DNA from: Thermoanaerobaculia bacterium
Lineage (GTDB): Bacteria > Acidobacteriota > Thermoanaerobaculia > UBA5066
Assembly: GCA_022071945.1 (NCBI GenBank)
Contig: JAJVIN010000028.1
Location: 62,001-126,000, forward strand
DNA length: 64,000 bases
Direction of reading: 5' to 3'
Below are positions 11,019 to 19,202 of the stretch, piece by piece. A model generated the notes under the pieces. The model worked only from the letters and a program-made list of their open reading frames with translations, made no database searches and was not told where the DNA came from. Each line of letters starts with the position of its first letter. The stretch's first letter is position 1. Made by a program: the position numbers and the translations under genes.

Positions 11019-12047
11019 GTGGCGCGAGCGCTCCTGTCCTCGGGCCTCGTACCGCCAGATGCGCTGTCGCAGGCTCTCCTCGGGCATCCGGCCACGGTGG
11101 CAAGCGCCGTCACTCCCGAGGAGGCGGACCGGATCCGCGAGAGACTCCGCGGGGCGGGGGCCTCGTGCAAGGTGGTCCCGAGCGATCCCAGGAGGCCATT
11201 TCGTAAGCTGCCCGAGCGCGCACGGGCCCGCAAGGCGGAGGGCCAGCCGAGGCGGAGGTTTCCCCTCAGTGTGGCCGTGCTGCTTCTCTTCTGCCTCTTT
11301 GTCGCGGCCCTCGTCTTTTTCGGGCGGGGCCGGTTCACACGGAGAGCGCCCGCCGCGGCGCCTGTGGCGGAGCCGAAGACCTCGCCCGGAATCGTGACGA
11401 TTGCGCCAGGAGAGACGCGGGAGATCGAGGTCCGTGCCGACCTTCCTCTCGTGGTCTCCGACTCGAGCCCCGTTTCGGCCCGGACGCAGTTCGTGGTCCG
11501 GCAAAACGACTGGCAACAGGCGGGCGTGACCGTTCAGCTCGGCACCCAGCAGCTCGAGACCCAGGTCATCCCCGTCTGGCGAGTCCGGGGTGAGAACGGC
11601 AAGACTTGGCCTTACGGGCTCACTGCGATCGGAGTCCCCTTGAACCTCCCCCGCGGGTTCGACCCTGGCGTCTTCAAAGACATCGGAGTCTCGCGGAACC
11701 TGCGGGATCTCGAGACATCCGGGGCCCTGACCGAGACCGAGTTCCTTGCCCACCTGGAGAAGACCGGGCGCCCCGTCAGGGGCGTCGAACCGGGGAGAGT
11801 CCGGATCCACAGGATGAGAATCGGCGTGTCGATCTCGCTTCCGCTTTCTCCTTCATTCTCGGGTGAGGAGGCTGGCACAGGCCTCGTCTCGATCGGGACA
11901 CAGAAGCTCCATCTCGACACCGGAGCCGCGGGTCTTGCCATCCCGGTCGATTGCGGGGTTCAGTTGCGGCTCACGCGGACAAGGGGCCTTCCCGGACTCA
12001 AGCTTTTGATACCCCCCGGCGCCTCGCGGGAGCCCGTCACCCGCTGA
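11019..12047 (+). CDS. Hypothetical single-span membrane protein with periplasmic beta-rich domain
   Basis: The 342-residue frame starts at GTG 11019. Coding-like sequence extends further upstream in the same frame without any ATG, GTG or TTG. The encoded stretch YDVLFEGRFLPGHNPESVAR reads like the start of the small N-terminal domain, and AGGAGG lies at 10955-10960, so the true start may be CTG at 10977 or a base may be wrong. The visible parts are a small alpha/beta domain to about residue 65, one membrane helix at about 84-104 (LSVAVLLLFCLFVAALVFF) and a periplasmic C-terminal domain. I do not recognise the family. It ends 48 bases before a convergent hydrolase gene. Confidence 0.6.
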   Translation: MARALLSSGLVPPDALSQALLGHPATVASAVTPEEADRIRERLRGAGASCKVVPSDPRRPFRKLPERARARKAEGQPRRRFPLSVAVLLLFCLFVAALVFFGRGRFTRRAPAAAPVAEPKTSPGIVTIAPGETREIEVRADLPLVVSDSSPVSARTQFVVRQNDWQQAGVTVQLGTQQLETQVIPVWRVRGENGKTWPYGLTAIGVPLNLPRGFDPGVFKDIGVSRNLRDLETSGALTETEFLAHLEKTGRPVRGVEPGRVRIHRMRIGVSISLPLSPSFSGEEAGTGLVSIGTQKLHLDTGAAGLAIPVDCGVQLRLTRTRGLPGLKLLIPPGASREPVTR

Positions 12048-12094
12048 TCGGCCGCACGGCAGAGAGCGGCGAGCCCCTTCTCCGCGTGGGGCCT

Positions 12095-12904
12095 TCAGGA
12101 CCCGGTCGGCCGCGAGAGGAGCGCGGGAAGCTCCTTCAGAAGAACGCTGGCAAGATCCGGGATGTCGTTGTGAGAGGCACCCGGTAACTCGACATAACGG
12201 ATCCCGGGCCGCGAGCGTGAGAGCCTCTGGCCCATCTCGACCGGGATGACCTCGTCTCGAGCCCCGTGGACGATGAGGACCGGCGCGCCGATGGCGGCGA
12301 TCTTGGAAATCGAATCGAATCGGTCTCTCACGATGAGGGGCGCCAGCGGTCCCACGAGGGTCCGGCCCAGGTCGGTGACCGACGTGTAGGGTGACACGAG
12401 GACGACGGCCTTCACGGGCCTCGATCGGGCGAGCTCGACGGCGACACCGCTCCCGAGCGACCGCCCCATCAGGATGACGCGGGAAGGCGCGATCCCTTTC
12501 AACTCGAGCCAGCGCAAGGCGCCCTGCCCGTCCTTGTAGAGACCTTCCTCGGAAGGCGAGCCCGGGGCCCCGCCGAAACCCCGGTACTCGGCGAGAAAGA
12601 CGTCGTAGCCCCCAGAAAAAAGGCGCCAGCCGAGCGGGAGGCCGTTGGCGGCCGACTCCGCGTTCCCGTGGAACGAGACGATGACGGGCCGCTCGGCGGA
12701 GGCATCGTGAAAGAACGCCCCGCGCAGAGCGTTGCCATCGGAGGCCTGGTAGTCGACGACTCGAACCGCGGGAAAGGTCTTCTTCAGCCGCTCCTCTTCC
12801 ACGAGAGGCACGGTCGAGCCGGGAAAGAGCATCGGGCGGCTCGCCATCCGCAGGAGCAGCAGAAAGACGAGGGCCACGAGCGCGATCGAGAAGGCGAGCC
12901 TCAC
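12095..12904 (-). CDS. Membrane-anchored alpha/beta hydrolase (BEM46/ABHD13-like)
   Basis: This 269-residue protein has an N-terminal anchor (residues 3-19), then an alpha/beta-hydrolase fold. The oxyanion motif FHGN is at residues 78-81, and the nucleophile Ser149 lies in GRSLGSG. Asp217 (GARDEVIP) and His245 (GASHND) complete the catalytic triad. The layout matches the BEM46/ABHD13 group, whose substrates are mostly unknown and may be lipids or esters. It is convergent with the gene ending at 12047 and divergent from the FadL-like gene starting near 13002. Confidence 0.9.
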   Translation of the reverse strand: MRLAFSIALVALVFLLLLRMASRPMLFPGSTVPLVEEERLKKTFPAVRVVDYQASDGNALRGAFFHDASAERPVIVSFHGNAESAANGLPLGWRLFSGGYDVFLAEYRGFGGAPGSPSEEGLYKDGQGALRWLELKGIAPSRVILMGRSLGSGVAVELARSRPVKAVVLVSPYTSVTDLGRTLVGPLAPLIVRDRFDSISKIAAIGAPVLIVHGARDEVIPVEMGQRLSRSRPGIRYVELPGASHNDIPDLASVLLKELPALLSRPTGS

Positions 12905-13001
12905 TGGTTGTGAACTCTAGCCCAGCTCGCGGGCCGGTGCGCCTGGATGCCCGGCAGAGAATTGGAACAGGGCCTTCATCCGGGCCGCCGAGATCGTTAT
13001 C

Positions 13002-14525
13002 ATGCGAACGATGAGTTTCCTTGGACCTCAACGTGTGTCGCCCCAGGTGAAGAGTCACGAGGCAGGCCGCCAGCCGAGACGGACGGTCACGAGCGCCCCA
13101 GGGTGCCCAATGGCAGCGGCGCTCCTTCTCCTCCTTCCCCTTCCTTCGCTGGCTCAGTCGAGCTCGGGCCTCCCGTTCGGACTCATCGTCTCGGAGCAAG
13201 CCCGGACGTCGTTCACGCTGGTGGGGGCGGGAGCGCGGGCCGCTGGAATGGGGGGCGCCTTCACGGCCGTCGCGGATGACGCCACGGCCGCATCCTTCAA
13301 CCCGGCCGGCCTGGCCCACCTTGTCACTCCCGAGGTCTCCGCCGTCCTCGACTGGGGCCGGCACTCGGACGACTACACGAACTTCCAGTCCTACGACCAG
13401 GTTCCCGTTCTTCCCCTCACGGACTCATCAATAGATTTCACGAAGAGCGGGTTCAACTTCGCGTCGGCGACCCTGCCCTTCCGGCTGTTCCAGAAGCGCT
13501 GGGCCATTCAGCTCTCGACGCAGAGGCTCATCGACTTCACCTATTCGGGAAGCCGCAAGTTCTCGGAGACCAGCCCGGATGGCAGGCCCCTGTTCCACCT
13601 CGAGCAAGACAGCGAGCAGAGCGGGGAGATCCGTCTCTACTCGGCGTCCCTCGCCTTACAGTTGACGGAGCGCACGCTCCTCGGCGTGACGGTCAACCGG
13701 TGGGATGGTTCGTGGGATTTCGCGAGCCACAACTCGGAGGTCGCGGCCGTACCCGGCGCGGAGACGGAGTACTTCACCTACTCCCAGAAGAACAAGCTGA
13801 AGGGGCTCAACGCCGACTTGGGGCTGCTCCTGGAGTACCCGAAGTTCTCGATCGGGGTCCGCTACCGCATGCCCTTTGACGCCGACTACAACTTCTCGGC
13901 GAGCCTCACGACGAACATCTCGACTTCCCTTCAACCTCTGCCGCCCTCCGAGACGAAGCTCCACTGGCCAGGAACGCTGAATGCCGGCCTCGTCTTCAGG
14001 CCGCTGGACAACTTCCAGATGGCTCTCGACTGGGGCCAGACGGACTGGTCGGAGATGCTCTTCGACTCCGCCACGACCGGCCACGTCAACTTCTTCGACC
14101 TGCAGCCGCCCGAAACGACCGGCGCGACGGTTGCCAACGACTGGCATTTCGGCGCCGAGTACCTCTTCTTCTCCGGGCAGACCGTCATCCCGGTCCGGCT
14201 GGGTGCGTTTTCCGAGCCGGAGCCCAGCCGCGACCCAACCACCGGAGAGCGTCTCGTCCAGAACGGCCTGACGGCCGGCGCCGGGGTCAAGCACCGCTGG
14301 TTCGCCATGGACCTCGCCATCCGGTACGGTCAGGCTTCGGGAAAAGTGAGCCGATTCCTCGAGGCGGATGAAATCGCGACCGGGAATCTGAGGGCGACCT
14401 CTGTCGGAGACCTCACCCGCAAGAACCTCTCGCTCTTCCTCTCCTTCATCTTCCAGGTTCCCCAGGGATCGACCGCCTCCGGTATCCTGCACGAGATCTT
14501 CGTTGGCCCAAGCAAGAACCCGTAG
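13002..14525 (+). CDS. FadL/OmpP1-type outer-membrane beta-barrel protein
   Basis: The 507 residues carry an export signal (core MAAALLLLLPLPSLAQ); the exact start is uncertain between the ATG at 13002 and later codons. After cleavage comes the family signature GAGARAAGMGGAFTAVADDA, followed by ATAASFNPAGLA, exactly as in OmpP1/FadL/TodX transporters, where a plug region precedes a 14-stranded barrel. The family moves hydrophobic compounds such as long-chain fatty acids across the outer membrane. The C-terminus is short beta-rich sequence ending in FLSFIFQVPQ plus a tail. The last 23 bases overlap the start of the kinase gene, so the two are co-translated. A second FadL-like gene lies convergent at 16441-17931. 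Confidence 0.85.
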   Translation: MRTMSFLGPQRVSPQVKSHEAGRQPRRTVTSAPGCPMAAALLLLLPLPSLAQSSSGLPFGLIVSEQARTSFTLVGAGARAAGMGGAFTAVADDATAASFNPAGLAHLVTPEVSAVLDWGRHSDDYTNFQSYDQVPVLPLTDSSIDFTKSGFNFASATLPFRLFQKRWAIQLSTQRLIDFTYSGSRKFSETSPDGRPLFHLEQDSEQSGEIRLYSASLALQLTERTLLGVTVNRWDGSWDFASHNSEVAAVPGAETEYFTYSQKNKLKGLNADLGLLLEYPKFSIGVRYRMPFDADYNFSASLTTNISTSLQPLPPSETKLHWPGTLNAGLVFRPLDNFQMALDWGQTDWSEMLFDSATTGHVNFFDLQPPETTGATVANDWHFGAEYLFFSGQTVIPVRLGAFSEPEPSRDPTTGERLVQNGLTAGAGVKHRWFAMDLAIRYGQASGKVSRFLEADEIATGNLRATSVGDLTRKNLSLFLSFIFQVPQGSTASGILHEIFVGPSKNP

Positions 14526-16359
14526 CCGCAAAAGTCCGCTCCCCTCTCCCGCCCGCGTCCTGGTGGGAGCGGTGTTCTTTTGCCTGGGGCTGAGCCTCGC
14601 ACCCGGCGTTCAGGCCCAGTCCACGTTCTACGACGCCTACGAACTCGGCCTTCGGGCCGAGAACGACGGGCGGTGGGGCGAGGCCGTGGAACATTTCCAG
14701 AAGGCGCTCAGCCTGCGCCCCGCGGCGGGCCGGAGGGTGAAGACCTACGGCCTGAACTTCCTCGACGTCTATGACCCTCACCTGCATCTCAGCCGGTCTT
14801 ACCTGGCTCTTGGCAAGAACGAGGAGGCGGCGCGAGCCCTCGCGGAATCGCGCCGGCAGGGAGTCTCGCCGGCTTCGCAGATCGAAGCCGTTGAAAAAGA
14901 CCTGGCCAGGCTGAAAGCCTCCAAGAGCGGCCCCGCCCTGACCGTCCCTGCCGGCGGAACCGCTCCCGCGGCACTGCCCGGTGCAAAAGGCGCGGTCCCC
15001 TCGGGACCCGCGCCTTCGGTGCCGGTTCCGACGAGTACCTCTGCGCCCCCAGAATCGACCCCGCTGCCTCGACTCGAGTCCGGGCCAGTCGAGGCCCCGC
15101 GGCATGCCGCGACCCCCGCGCCGGCTGGCTTCCCTCCCGCCCAGCGGACGGAGCGACAGGCGCCCCCGATGGCCACGGCGCCTCCGGCAGTTCCAACGGC
15201 TTCCGTCCTCTCGCCGGAGAAAACACCAGAGACTTCTCCCGCCGCTCTCCCGGCTGCCGCCACCCCCGCTCCGTCTCCTCTCTCCGTCCCGGGGCAAGGC
15301 CCCGCGACAGCGCCGCCAGCAGGATGGGTTGCCGCCCTGACGGCGGGGGCGGCGGCCCTCATCGCCGCCCTCGTGCTGCTGCTCAGGAAGCGGTCCGCTC
15401 GACCGTCAGGCCCGAGTGGAGCACCCGCGCGGTCCCCTTCGACCCCGACGGCGCGGGAGAGCCTCAAGACGCTCGGCCGGACCACGCACCTGGAAGCAGC
15501 AGGCCGCGCCACGCAAGTGGAATCATCCGGGAGCTCCGGCTCGCCTTTCGGGGGTTACACCCTCGAAAAGGTCCTCGGCCACGGTGGCATGGGCACCACC
15601 TTTCTCGCGAGGAGATCCCGAGACGGGTTTCCCGTCGTGGTGAAGGTCCCGCACGACCATCTCCTCTCCAAGCCGGAGTTCGTCAGCCGCTTTCTCCTCG
15701 AGGGCTCACTCGGTGCCACGCTCCACCACCCCGGGATCATCCGGATCTACGAGGCGGGTGAGGTCGAGGGGATCCCGTACATCGCCATGGAGCTCGTCGA
15801 GGGCACTTCTCTCGAGAAACTCCTGGAGAACGGGCAGAGACTTCCCGTCCGTCAGGCCCTCGAGATCACCCGAGAGATTGCCCTCGCCCTCGACTACGCC
15901 CACATGAAGGGGGTCGTTCACCGGGACCTGAAGCCCGAGAACATCATGATCTTGCCGACGGGACACGCGAAGGTCATGGACTACGGGATCGCGCGGATCC
16001 TCGGCTCGGACGGCCTCACCGCCATCGGAATCTACGTCGGGACGCCGGTCTACAGCGCTCCCGAGAGTCTGAGTCCGTCCGCCGTCGACACGCAGTCCGA
16101 CCTCTACAGTCTCGGCATCATCCTCTTCCGGATGCTGTCGGGCCAGCTTCCATTCGTCTCGCCGAACCCTCTCGAGGTCCTCCAGAAGCACTCCTCGGAA
16201 CCCCTGCCTCCCTTCGCGGACGATCTCTCGATTCCGGCGGAGGTGCGGGGACTCGTCGAACGCCTGACGGCCAAGAAGAAGGAAGAGCGCTTCGCCACCG
16301 CGGAGGTCTTTCTCCGTGAGCTCGACTCGTTCCTGAACCGCGCGCCGGGACCCAGATAA
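14503..16359 (+). CDS. TPR - transmembrane - Ser/Thr protein kinase
   Basis: Translation from TTG 14503, inside the upstream FadL-like gene, gives 618 residues. A signal-like hydrophobic segment (about 19-38) leads into TPR-like helices (about 44-100: DAYELGLRAENDGRWGEAVE). A Pro/Ala-rich linker, a membrane helix at about 273-295 (AALTAGAAALIAALVLLL) and a C-terminal Hanks-type kinase at about 348-605 follow. Kinase motifs are the G-loop LGHGGMGTT, VVVKVP with the ATP lysine, HRDLKPEN near 471 and SAPES as the APE motif. The magnesium motif is DYG instead of DFG, which is tolerated in some kinases. The sensor would be periplasmic and the kinase cytoplasmic, the reverse order of PknB. It is co-translated with a transporter-like barrel, so it may monitor that protein or its cargo (inference). 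Confidence 0.9.
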   Translation: MAQARTRSRKSPLPSPARVLVGAVFFCLGLSLAPGVQAQSTFYDAYELGLRAENDGRWGEAVEHFQKALSLRPAAGRRVKTYGLNFLDVYDPHLHLSRSYLALGKNEEAARALAESRRQGVSPASQIEAVEKDLARLKASKSGPALTVPAGGTAPAALPGAKGAVPSGPAPSVPVPTSTSAPPESTPLPRLESGPVEAPRHAATPAPAGFPPAQRTERQAPPMATAPPAVPTASVLSPEKTPETSPAALPAAATPAPSPLSVPGQGPATAPPAGWVAALTAGAAALIAALVLLLRKRSARPSGPSGAPARSPSTPTARESLKTLGRTTHLEAAGRATQVESSGSSGSPFGGYTLEKVLGHGGMGTTFLARRSRDGFPVVVKVPHDHLLSKPEFVSRFLLEGSLGATLHHPGIIRIYEAGEVEGIPYIAMELVEGTSLEKLLENGQRLPVRQALEITREIALALDYAHMKGVVHRDLKPENIMILPTGHAKVMDYGIARILGSDGLTAIGIYVGTPVYSAPESLSPSAVDTQSDLYSLGIILFRMLSGQLPFVSPNPLEVLQKHSSEPLPPFADDLSIPAEVRGLVERLTAKKKEERFATAEVFLRELDSFLNRAPGPR

Positions 16360-16377
16360 GACACGGACCGGAAACGA

Positions 16378-16410
16378 AAGCGGGCCCGGGACTTTGCCCG
16401 GGCCCGCCTT
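16378..16410. terminator. Strong bidirectional hairpin between convergent genes
   Basis: GCGGGCCCGGG (16380-16390) pairs with CCCGGGCCCGC (16397-16407) around ACTTTG. AAA precedes and CTT follows the stem. It sits between the kinase stop (16359) and the stop of the convergent outer-membrane gene (16441), so it probably ends both transcripts. Confidence 0.75.
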
Positions 16411-16440
16411 GCCACCACGGTACTCCTGGACGATCCGGCT

Positions 16441-17931
16441 CTAGAACCTCAGGAAGAAGGACGCGGTCGCCGATGTGTTCTGCGAGGAAATGTCGGCCGA
16501 GAGGTCGAAGGCGACCATGCGGCCGAGGCCGGCTCCGAGTCCGAACGTGAAGTGATCCTCGTCCTCTCCGCCGTCGAAACCGAGCTCGTAGGCCTTGTCA
16601 AAGGGGAAGCCTGGAGGATTCGGGATCGAGACCTGAGCCGCACCCGGGTCCGCGCGGCGGTCGCCATCGGTATCCGGATAGAGCCTCATCTTCATGGCGT
16701 GCGCCGGATCGCGATAGTAGCCAGCCCTGAAGCTCAGGACGTTCCCCGACCCGATGAGCACGCTGTACTCGGCCCCGAACCTGATGACCGTGACATCGTC
16801 GGTCTCTCCGTTCACGACGGCGCGGTTGGTACAGCCGGCCTGGGATGTCGTGTCACACGCCGTCGATTTCGACGGGTCGATCGCGTAAACCTGCATGGGA
16901 ACGAAGCTGTCGTTGAGCTGGGAGTACATGACGCGCTCGACGTCGAGGGCGAAGATCAGGTTCTTCACGGGCATGGCCGAGATCCCGATCGAGTAGTCAT
17001 CGGGGAGGTCGAACGTCCCGCAGAAGCGAGAATCATCCGCGCAGGAGTCGGTCCGGGACGCCCCGGCCACGATCTGGCGGGTGCGCGTGTACCCGATGTC
17101 CCACTTCGGGTTGTTCCGGTAGACGCCACCGATGTTGATCCGGTACCGCTCGTCGATCTCGTAGCGCGCCCCGACGATGAAACCGATGCGGTTCTGGGTG
17201 TCGATCGACGTGGACATCACGTCGTCGAAGCCCGAAGACCCGGTCCTGAAGATCTGGCGGTAGCTGCGTCCCGCGTCTCCCGCGTCCAGGTCGAAGGTCA
17301 GGTGGTTCATCGTGAAGCCGACGCCGCCCGAGAACTTGCCGACCTTGCCCCCGATCGAGGCGCCGTAGACGGTGTTGGTGATGTCGATCTGCCCCTCTTC
17401 GTCGTAGGTCGTCACCGAGGGCGGGTTCTGCTGGGCGAACCCGACGTAGCGGTAATTGGAGATCGTCGAGCTCTCGTACGCGTCGATCCTGTACCGCATG
17501 TTGACCGCCATGTACGCGGCAATCGTGACGTTCTCCGAAATCGGTCCGGCAACGGAGAAGTACTCCAGCGAAGCGACCGATCCCGACGGTTCATAGGCCA
17601 GAGACGTGACCGGATCGAGCTGGAAGGCGCTCGACGGAGACTGGCGGTTGTAGATCGTGCTCCCGAGCGTCGGCTGGTACCAGAAGTTCTTCCCCGAGAG
17701 GCCGACCTGCCACGACTGGAGCTGCCAGAGTCCCGCCGGATTGGCCAGGGCTGCCGTCGGGTCGTCCGCGAGCGAGACGAAGGCCCCGCCCATCGCCTGA
17801 GACTTGCCTCCCGGGTTGACCAGGTTGAGCTGCAGCTTCGACATGAGGGCGGACTCGAACTGCGCCTTCGCCTGCCCCGCCAAAGCCACCGTGAGTCCGA
17901 GGACGAGCGAAAGAACCCATGCACGTTTCAT
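16441..17931 (-). CDS. FadL/OmpP1-type outer-membrane protein
   Basis: The ATG at 17931 gives 496 residues with a textbook signal peptide (MKRAWVLSLVLGLTVALA, then AKA) and GAGGAGAG about 7 bases upstream. A longer in-frame extension to 18528 lacks these features and overlaps the next gene. The mature N-terminus has NPGGKSQAMGGAFVSLADD, then PTAALANPAGLW, the OmpP1/FadL signature. The C-terminus ends ATASFFLRF, with the terminal Phe typical of Bam-assembled barrels. The substrate is unknown; hydrophobic solute uptake is the family expectation. It converges on the TPR-kinase gene, and another FadL-like gene lies just beyond that kinase. Confidence 0.88.
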   Translation of the reverse strand: MKRAWVLSLVLGLTVALAGQAKAQFESALMSKLQLNLVNPGGKSQAMGGAFVSLADDPTAALANPAGLWQLQSWQVGLSGKNFWYQPTLGSTIYNRQSPSSAFQLDPVTSLAYEPSGSVASLEYFSVAGPISENVTIAAYMAVNMRYRIDAYESSTISNYRYVGFAQQNPPSVTTYDEEGQIDITNTVYGASIGGKVGKFSGGVGFTMNHLTFDLDAGDAGRSYRQIFRTGSSGFDDVMSTSIDTQNRIGFIVGARYEIDERYRINIGGVYRNNPKWDIGYTRTRQIVAGASRTDSCADDSRFCGTFDLPDDYSIGISAMPVKNLIFALDVERVMYSQLNDSFVPMQVYAIDPSKSTACDTTSQAGCTNRAVVNGETDDVTVIRFGAEYSVLIGSGNVLSFRAGYYRDPAHAMKMRLYPDTDGDRRADPGAAQVSIPNPPGFPFDKAYELGFDGGEDEDHFTFGLGAGLGRMVAFDLSADISSQNTSATASFFLRF

Positions 17932-18029
17932 GTTGGTCTCTCCTCTGAGCTTCCTAAAGTTGTTCCCAGTATGCCACTTCCGAACCGGCCGGACGCCCCG
18001 GCCGGAGTGAGTGCCCTTAGGATTCACGA

Positions 18030-19202
18030 GTGCGCCTTCTTCTCCTCGCCCTTCTCGGCGGCCAGCTCGCTGCCCTGGCCGGCCCCGCTGGACCCTCTCC
18101 CGCCCTCGATCCGGCCCTCGCCTCGAGGTTCGCCCGCCTCGCCCTGGACTGCGTCCACAAGGAGTACCCGAACAAGATCGCCCACGTCCTGAATGGGGAT
18201 GAGGACGTCCTCCCTCCCAGAAAGCTGACCCCGGCCTTTTTCGGCTGCTTCGATTGGCACTCGTCGGTGCACGGGCACTGGCTCCTGGCGCGCCTGGCCC
18301 GCCTTCATCCCCAGGCCCCCTTCGCCGCCCCGGCTCGCGCCGCCTTGAAGAAGAGTCTGTCCCCAGAGAACATCGCCGGCGAGGTGCGCTACCTCCAGGG
18401 GAAGGGCCGCGCGAGCTTCGAGCGCCCGTATGGCCTGGCCTGGCTTCTCCAGCTCGCCGCCGAGCTCCGGGAATGGGACGACCCCGACGCTCGGATCTGG
18501 AGCCGCAACCTGGCTCCCCTCGAGTCACTCGCTGCCGCCCGGATCTCGGACTGGGTCCCGAAGCTGGCCTATCCCATCCGCGAAGGCGAACACGCGCAGA
18601 CGGCCTTCGCCTTTGGCCTGATCCTCGACTGGGCCCGGACCTCCAAGAACGCCGGCATGGAGAAGCTGATCGAGCAGAAGACTCGAGGCCTCCACGCCTC
18701 TGACCGTTCCTGCCCGCTTTCCTACGAGCCCTCGGGCCAGGACTTCCTCTCCCCGTGTCTTGCCGAGGCCGATCTGATGCGCAGGATCCTCCCGTCCGTT
18801 CCGTACGCCGCGTGGCTCGGAGCCTTCCTGCCCTCTCTGCCGCTCACGAACGACGGCGCCTGGCTCACCCCCGGCATCGTGACCGACCCGACCGACGGCA
18901 AGCTCGTCCACCTGCACGGCCTCAATCTGAGCCGGGCCTGGATGCTCGAGGGGATGGCCTCGGGTCTTCCCGAGGGCGACCCGCGAGTCCCGGCCCTTCT
19001 CGCGGCCGCGCGGGTCCACCGGGACGCCGGCATCGCGGGCGTGTCGGTCGAGTCCTACGAGGGCGGTCACTGGCTCGGGACCTTCGCCACCTACCTGACG
19101 ACCTCACGCGGGCTGGGGTCGAATCCCCCTGAAGAGGCGCCCCGCCCGTCCGCGCGACCCGAAGCACCCGTTCCCTCGCCGCCCTCCCAGAGGCCTCGTT
19201 GA
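18030..19202 (+). CDS. DUF2891 family exported protein
   Basis: The GTG start gives 390 residues with a cleavable-looking signal (RLLLLALLGGQLAALAGPAG). The body matches DUF2891: ALDCVHKEYPNK, then TPAFFGCFDWHSSVHGHW, RPYGLAWLLQLA and YPIREGEHAQTAFA, ending in YEGGHWLGTFATYL. The helical repeat pattern and conserved His/Asp/Trp suggest an alpha/alpha toroid like glycosidases or epimerases, but no activity has been established that I know of. A Pro-rich tail follows. Its stop overlaps the TTG start of the MFS gene by 4 bases, so the pair may work together, for example as processing plus uptake of a small substrate (inference). Confidence 0.85.
   Translation: MRLLLLALLGGQLAALAGPAGPSPALDPALASRFARLALDCVHKEYPNKIAHVLNGDEDVLPPRKLTPAFFGCFDWHSSVHGHWLLARLARLHPQAPFAAPARAALKKSLSPENIAGEVRYLQGKGRASFERPYGLAWLLQLAAELREWDDPDARIWSRNLAPLESLAAARISDWVPKLAYPIREGEHAQTAFAFGLILDWARTSKNAGMEKLIEQKTRGLHASDRSCPLSYEPSGQDFLSPCLAEADLMRRILPSVPYAAWLGAFLPSLPLTNDGAWLTPGIVTDPTDGKLVHLHGLNLSRAWMLEGMASGLPEGDPRVPALLAAARVHRDAGIAGVSVESYEGGHWLGTFATYLTTSRGLGSNPPEEAPRPSARPEAPVPSPPSQRPR

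Noticed and set aside
17932-18528. Longer N-terminus for the outer-membrane gene at 16441-17931
   Set aside because: It would precede a perfect signal peptide and ribosome site, and its sequence is Arg/Gly-rich shadow of the DUF2891 gene.
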